From positions 1 through 6,716 of the forward strand of contig QHYF01000259.1 of NCBI GenBank assembly GCA_003224075.1: a stretch of DNA of 6,716 bases, given 5' to 3'. The stretch is from Acidobacteriota bacterium. GTDB taxonomy: Bacteria > Acidobacteriota > Terriglobia > Acidiferrales > UBA7541. The notes under the pieces were generated by a model. The model did not search any database. It saw only the letters and a list, made by a program, of their open reading frames with translations, and was not told where the DNA came from. Positions 5,716-6,716 of the stretch are shown here, one piece after another (within the stretch, counting starts at the first letter, position 1; every line of letters starts with the position of its first letter). The translations under genes and the position numbers were made by a program.

Positions 5716-6716
5716 ATGGAAACACAGATCAAGGGCTACGCTGACTCGGTATACAAGCAATCTTTGATGGAATCCGCCGTCACCACACGGGCCGAAACGA
5801 CGAACTTGCTCAAGAAGACGGCGACGAAAAAGTCCGCCAAGACGCCGCTCAAGGGCATCGATCCTCAGGCGATCATCAACTGCCACGTACAGCACATTGA
5901 ACGCTGCATGGCCGCACGATTGGAGTCCTACCAAAGAGCGTACGAAGAAGCTCGACAAGTTCCCAGCGAGGAAGAGTTGAACGACATTCTCCACGACTTC
6001 CAGGCGGCCGGGGAACTTCAAGTCAAGCATTCCAGTTCTTTTATTGATAACTTTTTCAAAGCGAGCAGCAGCCGCGTGCCGTTCGATGCGACTTCGAGCT
6101 TGATAGAAGGTTCCGCCAAAGGGCACGACCGCGTGTTGCGAAGCTGGGAGACTTGGAGGGACAAAGCAGGGCTTCGGAGAACCGCTCCGAACGCAGTGAA
6201 AGCTGCGGTGAAAGCTGTGTTGCATGACGAGGTGGCAACACAGGAGAAAGAGTCCAAAATGCGGATTCAGCAAGCCGCTGCGGCGACGGTGAAAGCTCCG
6301 GTGAAGGCTGAAGTTCAGGGCGTGGCTGAACTTTCGCCGGTGGAGGCCGAGGTTACAACCCAGGAGAAAAGGACCGGACAGCAGACTATGCTCTCCTATT
6401 ATTGGCACTTTCTGAAACGACTTGGCGACGAGTGCAATCGCACCTGGAGAGGAGAATTAGTAGCCGCCGCGCTTGTGGCTGCCGGCTCGTATCTCCTGAT
6501 CCGGGGTGTTGATGCGGTTGCATGGACGAGGTTCAAGACGGCGGGCCTATCTACCGCCATCGCTCTGGGTTGCATCGCTCTGTGGCACGTGCTGCGCACT
6601 CCCTGGCTGCTTCATAAGGACGCCTTAAAAGGAGGCAGCAAAAGCCACAAGGTGCATTGGGCTAGTGGTTTCTTCGGGATCGCCGTCCTGGCCGGAACCG
6701 TGGGTGGCGGCGGGTG
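5716..6716 (+). CDS. Unrecognised membrane protein with long helical N-terminal part, partial (C-terminus beyond right edge)
   Basis: A frame open from ATG 5716 to the right edge (333 codons, no stop). I do not recognise the family. Residues 1-160 are polar and look helical, including HVQHIERCMAARLESYQ (59-73) and EEELNDILHDFQAAGE (85-100). Residues 161-222 are Ala/Val/Lys/Glu-rich and contain a diverged duplication (VKAAVKAV...EVATQEK at 161-178 against VKAPVKAE...EVTTQEK at 192-218). Hydrophobic segments follow at about 247-263, 277-293 and 314-331, so two or three membrane helices are likely. No signal peptide is visible, so the N-terminal part is probably cytoplasmic. The ATG at 5697 reads into a stop after 15 codons and is not the start. 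A candidate promoter lies just upstream. A 254-codon frame on the opposite strand is treated as a shadow. That it is a gene is well supported; its role is unknown. Confidence 0.75.
   Translation, partial: METQIKGYADSVYKQSLMESAVTTRAETTNLLKKTATKKSAKTPLKGIDPQAIINCHVQHIERCMAARLESYQRAYEEARQVPSEEELNDILHDFQAAGELQVKHSSSFIDNFFKASSSRVPFDATSSLIEGSAKGHDRVLRSWETWRDKAGLRRTAPNAVKAAVKAVLHDEVATQEKESKMRIQQAAAATVKAPVKAEVQGVAELSPVEAEVTTQEKRTGQQTMLSYYWHFLKRLGDECNRTWRGELVAAALVAAGSYLLIRGVDAVAWTRFKTAGLSTAIALGCIALWHVLRTPWLLHKDALKGGSKSHKVHWASGFFGIAVLAGTVGGGG
6196..6372 (+). repeat. Diverged internal duplication within the membrane-protein gene
   Basis: GTGAAAGCTGCGGTGAAAGC (6196) recurs as GTGAAAGCTCCGGTGAAGGC (6289), 93 bases later. 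GAGGTGGCAACACAGGAGAA (6229) recurs as GAGGTTACAACCCAGGAGAA (6349), 120 bases later. The second copy therefore carries nine extra codons (about VQGVAELSP). All distances are multiples of three, so the frame is kept. It looks like an old in-frame tandem duplication in the linker before the membrane helices. Confidence 0.65.

Noticed and set aside
4935..5732. A 265-codon minus-strand frame overlapping the amidotransferase gene.
   Set aside because: Ser/Pro/Arg-rich shadow in another frame; the overlapping frame has all the C26 family motifs.
5644..6408. A 254-codon minus-strand frame opposite the plus-strand membrane-protein gene.
   Set aside because: Its sequence is Phe/His/Arg/Ser-rich with repeats that simply mirror the duplicated linker on the other strand. 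The plus-strand frame is longer, has a promoter and shows believable membrane helices.

Overview
The window looks like bacterial chromosome, moderately GC-rich and densely coded. Six of the seven genes I accept lie on the minus strand. Gene content and style point to an environmental Gram-negative. A minor-pilin operon, a secreted LolA-like protein and an amidotransferase with a Cys-Tyr-Gly nucleophile elbow together suggest Acidobacteriota or a relative. That taxonomic guess is inference from memory of protein style, not a database result.

Layout from left to right. Positions 1-2626 (minus) hold a tightly packed minor-pilin operon, read right to left as fimT/gspH-like, pilV, pilW, pilX. The genes overlap or nearly touch, and pilX runs off the left edge. 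Positions 2627-3032 hold no convincing gene; they contain a TATAAT box facing the pilin operon, several short hairpins and A/T-rich sequence. Positions 3033-5514 (minus) hold a second probable operon: a C26-type glutamine amidotransferase (gamma-glutamyl-GABA hydrolase family), a FabG-like short-chain dehydrogenase and a secreted LolA-like protein whose GTG start overlaps the dehydrogenase stop. Positions 5515-5715 are a divergent intergenic region with a candidate promoter on each strand and a short array of 7-bp repeats. From 5716 to the right edge a plus-strand gene encodes an unrecognised protein with a long, probably cytoplasmic helical region and at least two, perhaps three, membrane helices near the end of what is visible.

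How the genes work together. The pilin genes supply minor pilins (or pseudopilins) that prime and cap a type IV pilus or related filament. All four have a basic leader and hydrophobic helix, but PilX lacks the Glu5 that the other three have, as GspK does at the tip of type II secretion pseudopili. No shared pathway for amidotransferase, dehydrogenase and LolA-like protein is evident beyond their likely co-transcription. I see no tRNA, rRNA, CRISPR array, insertion sequence or phage gene. The least explained items are the membrane protein with a diverged internal duplication (5716 to the edge), the heptamer repeat beside the divergent promoters, and a FimT helix about one turn shorter than usual.
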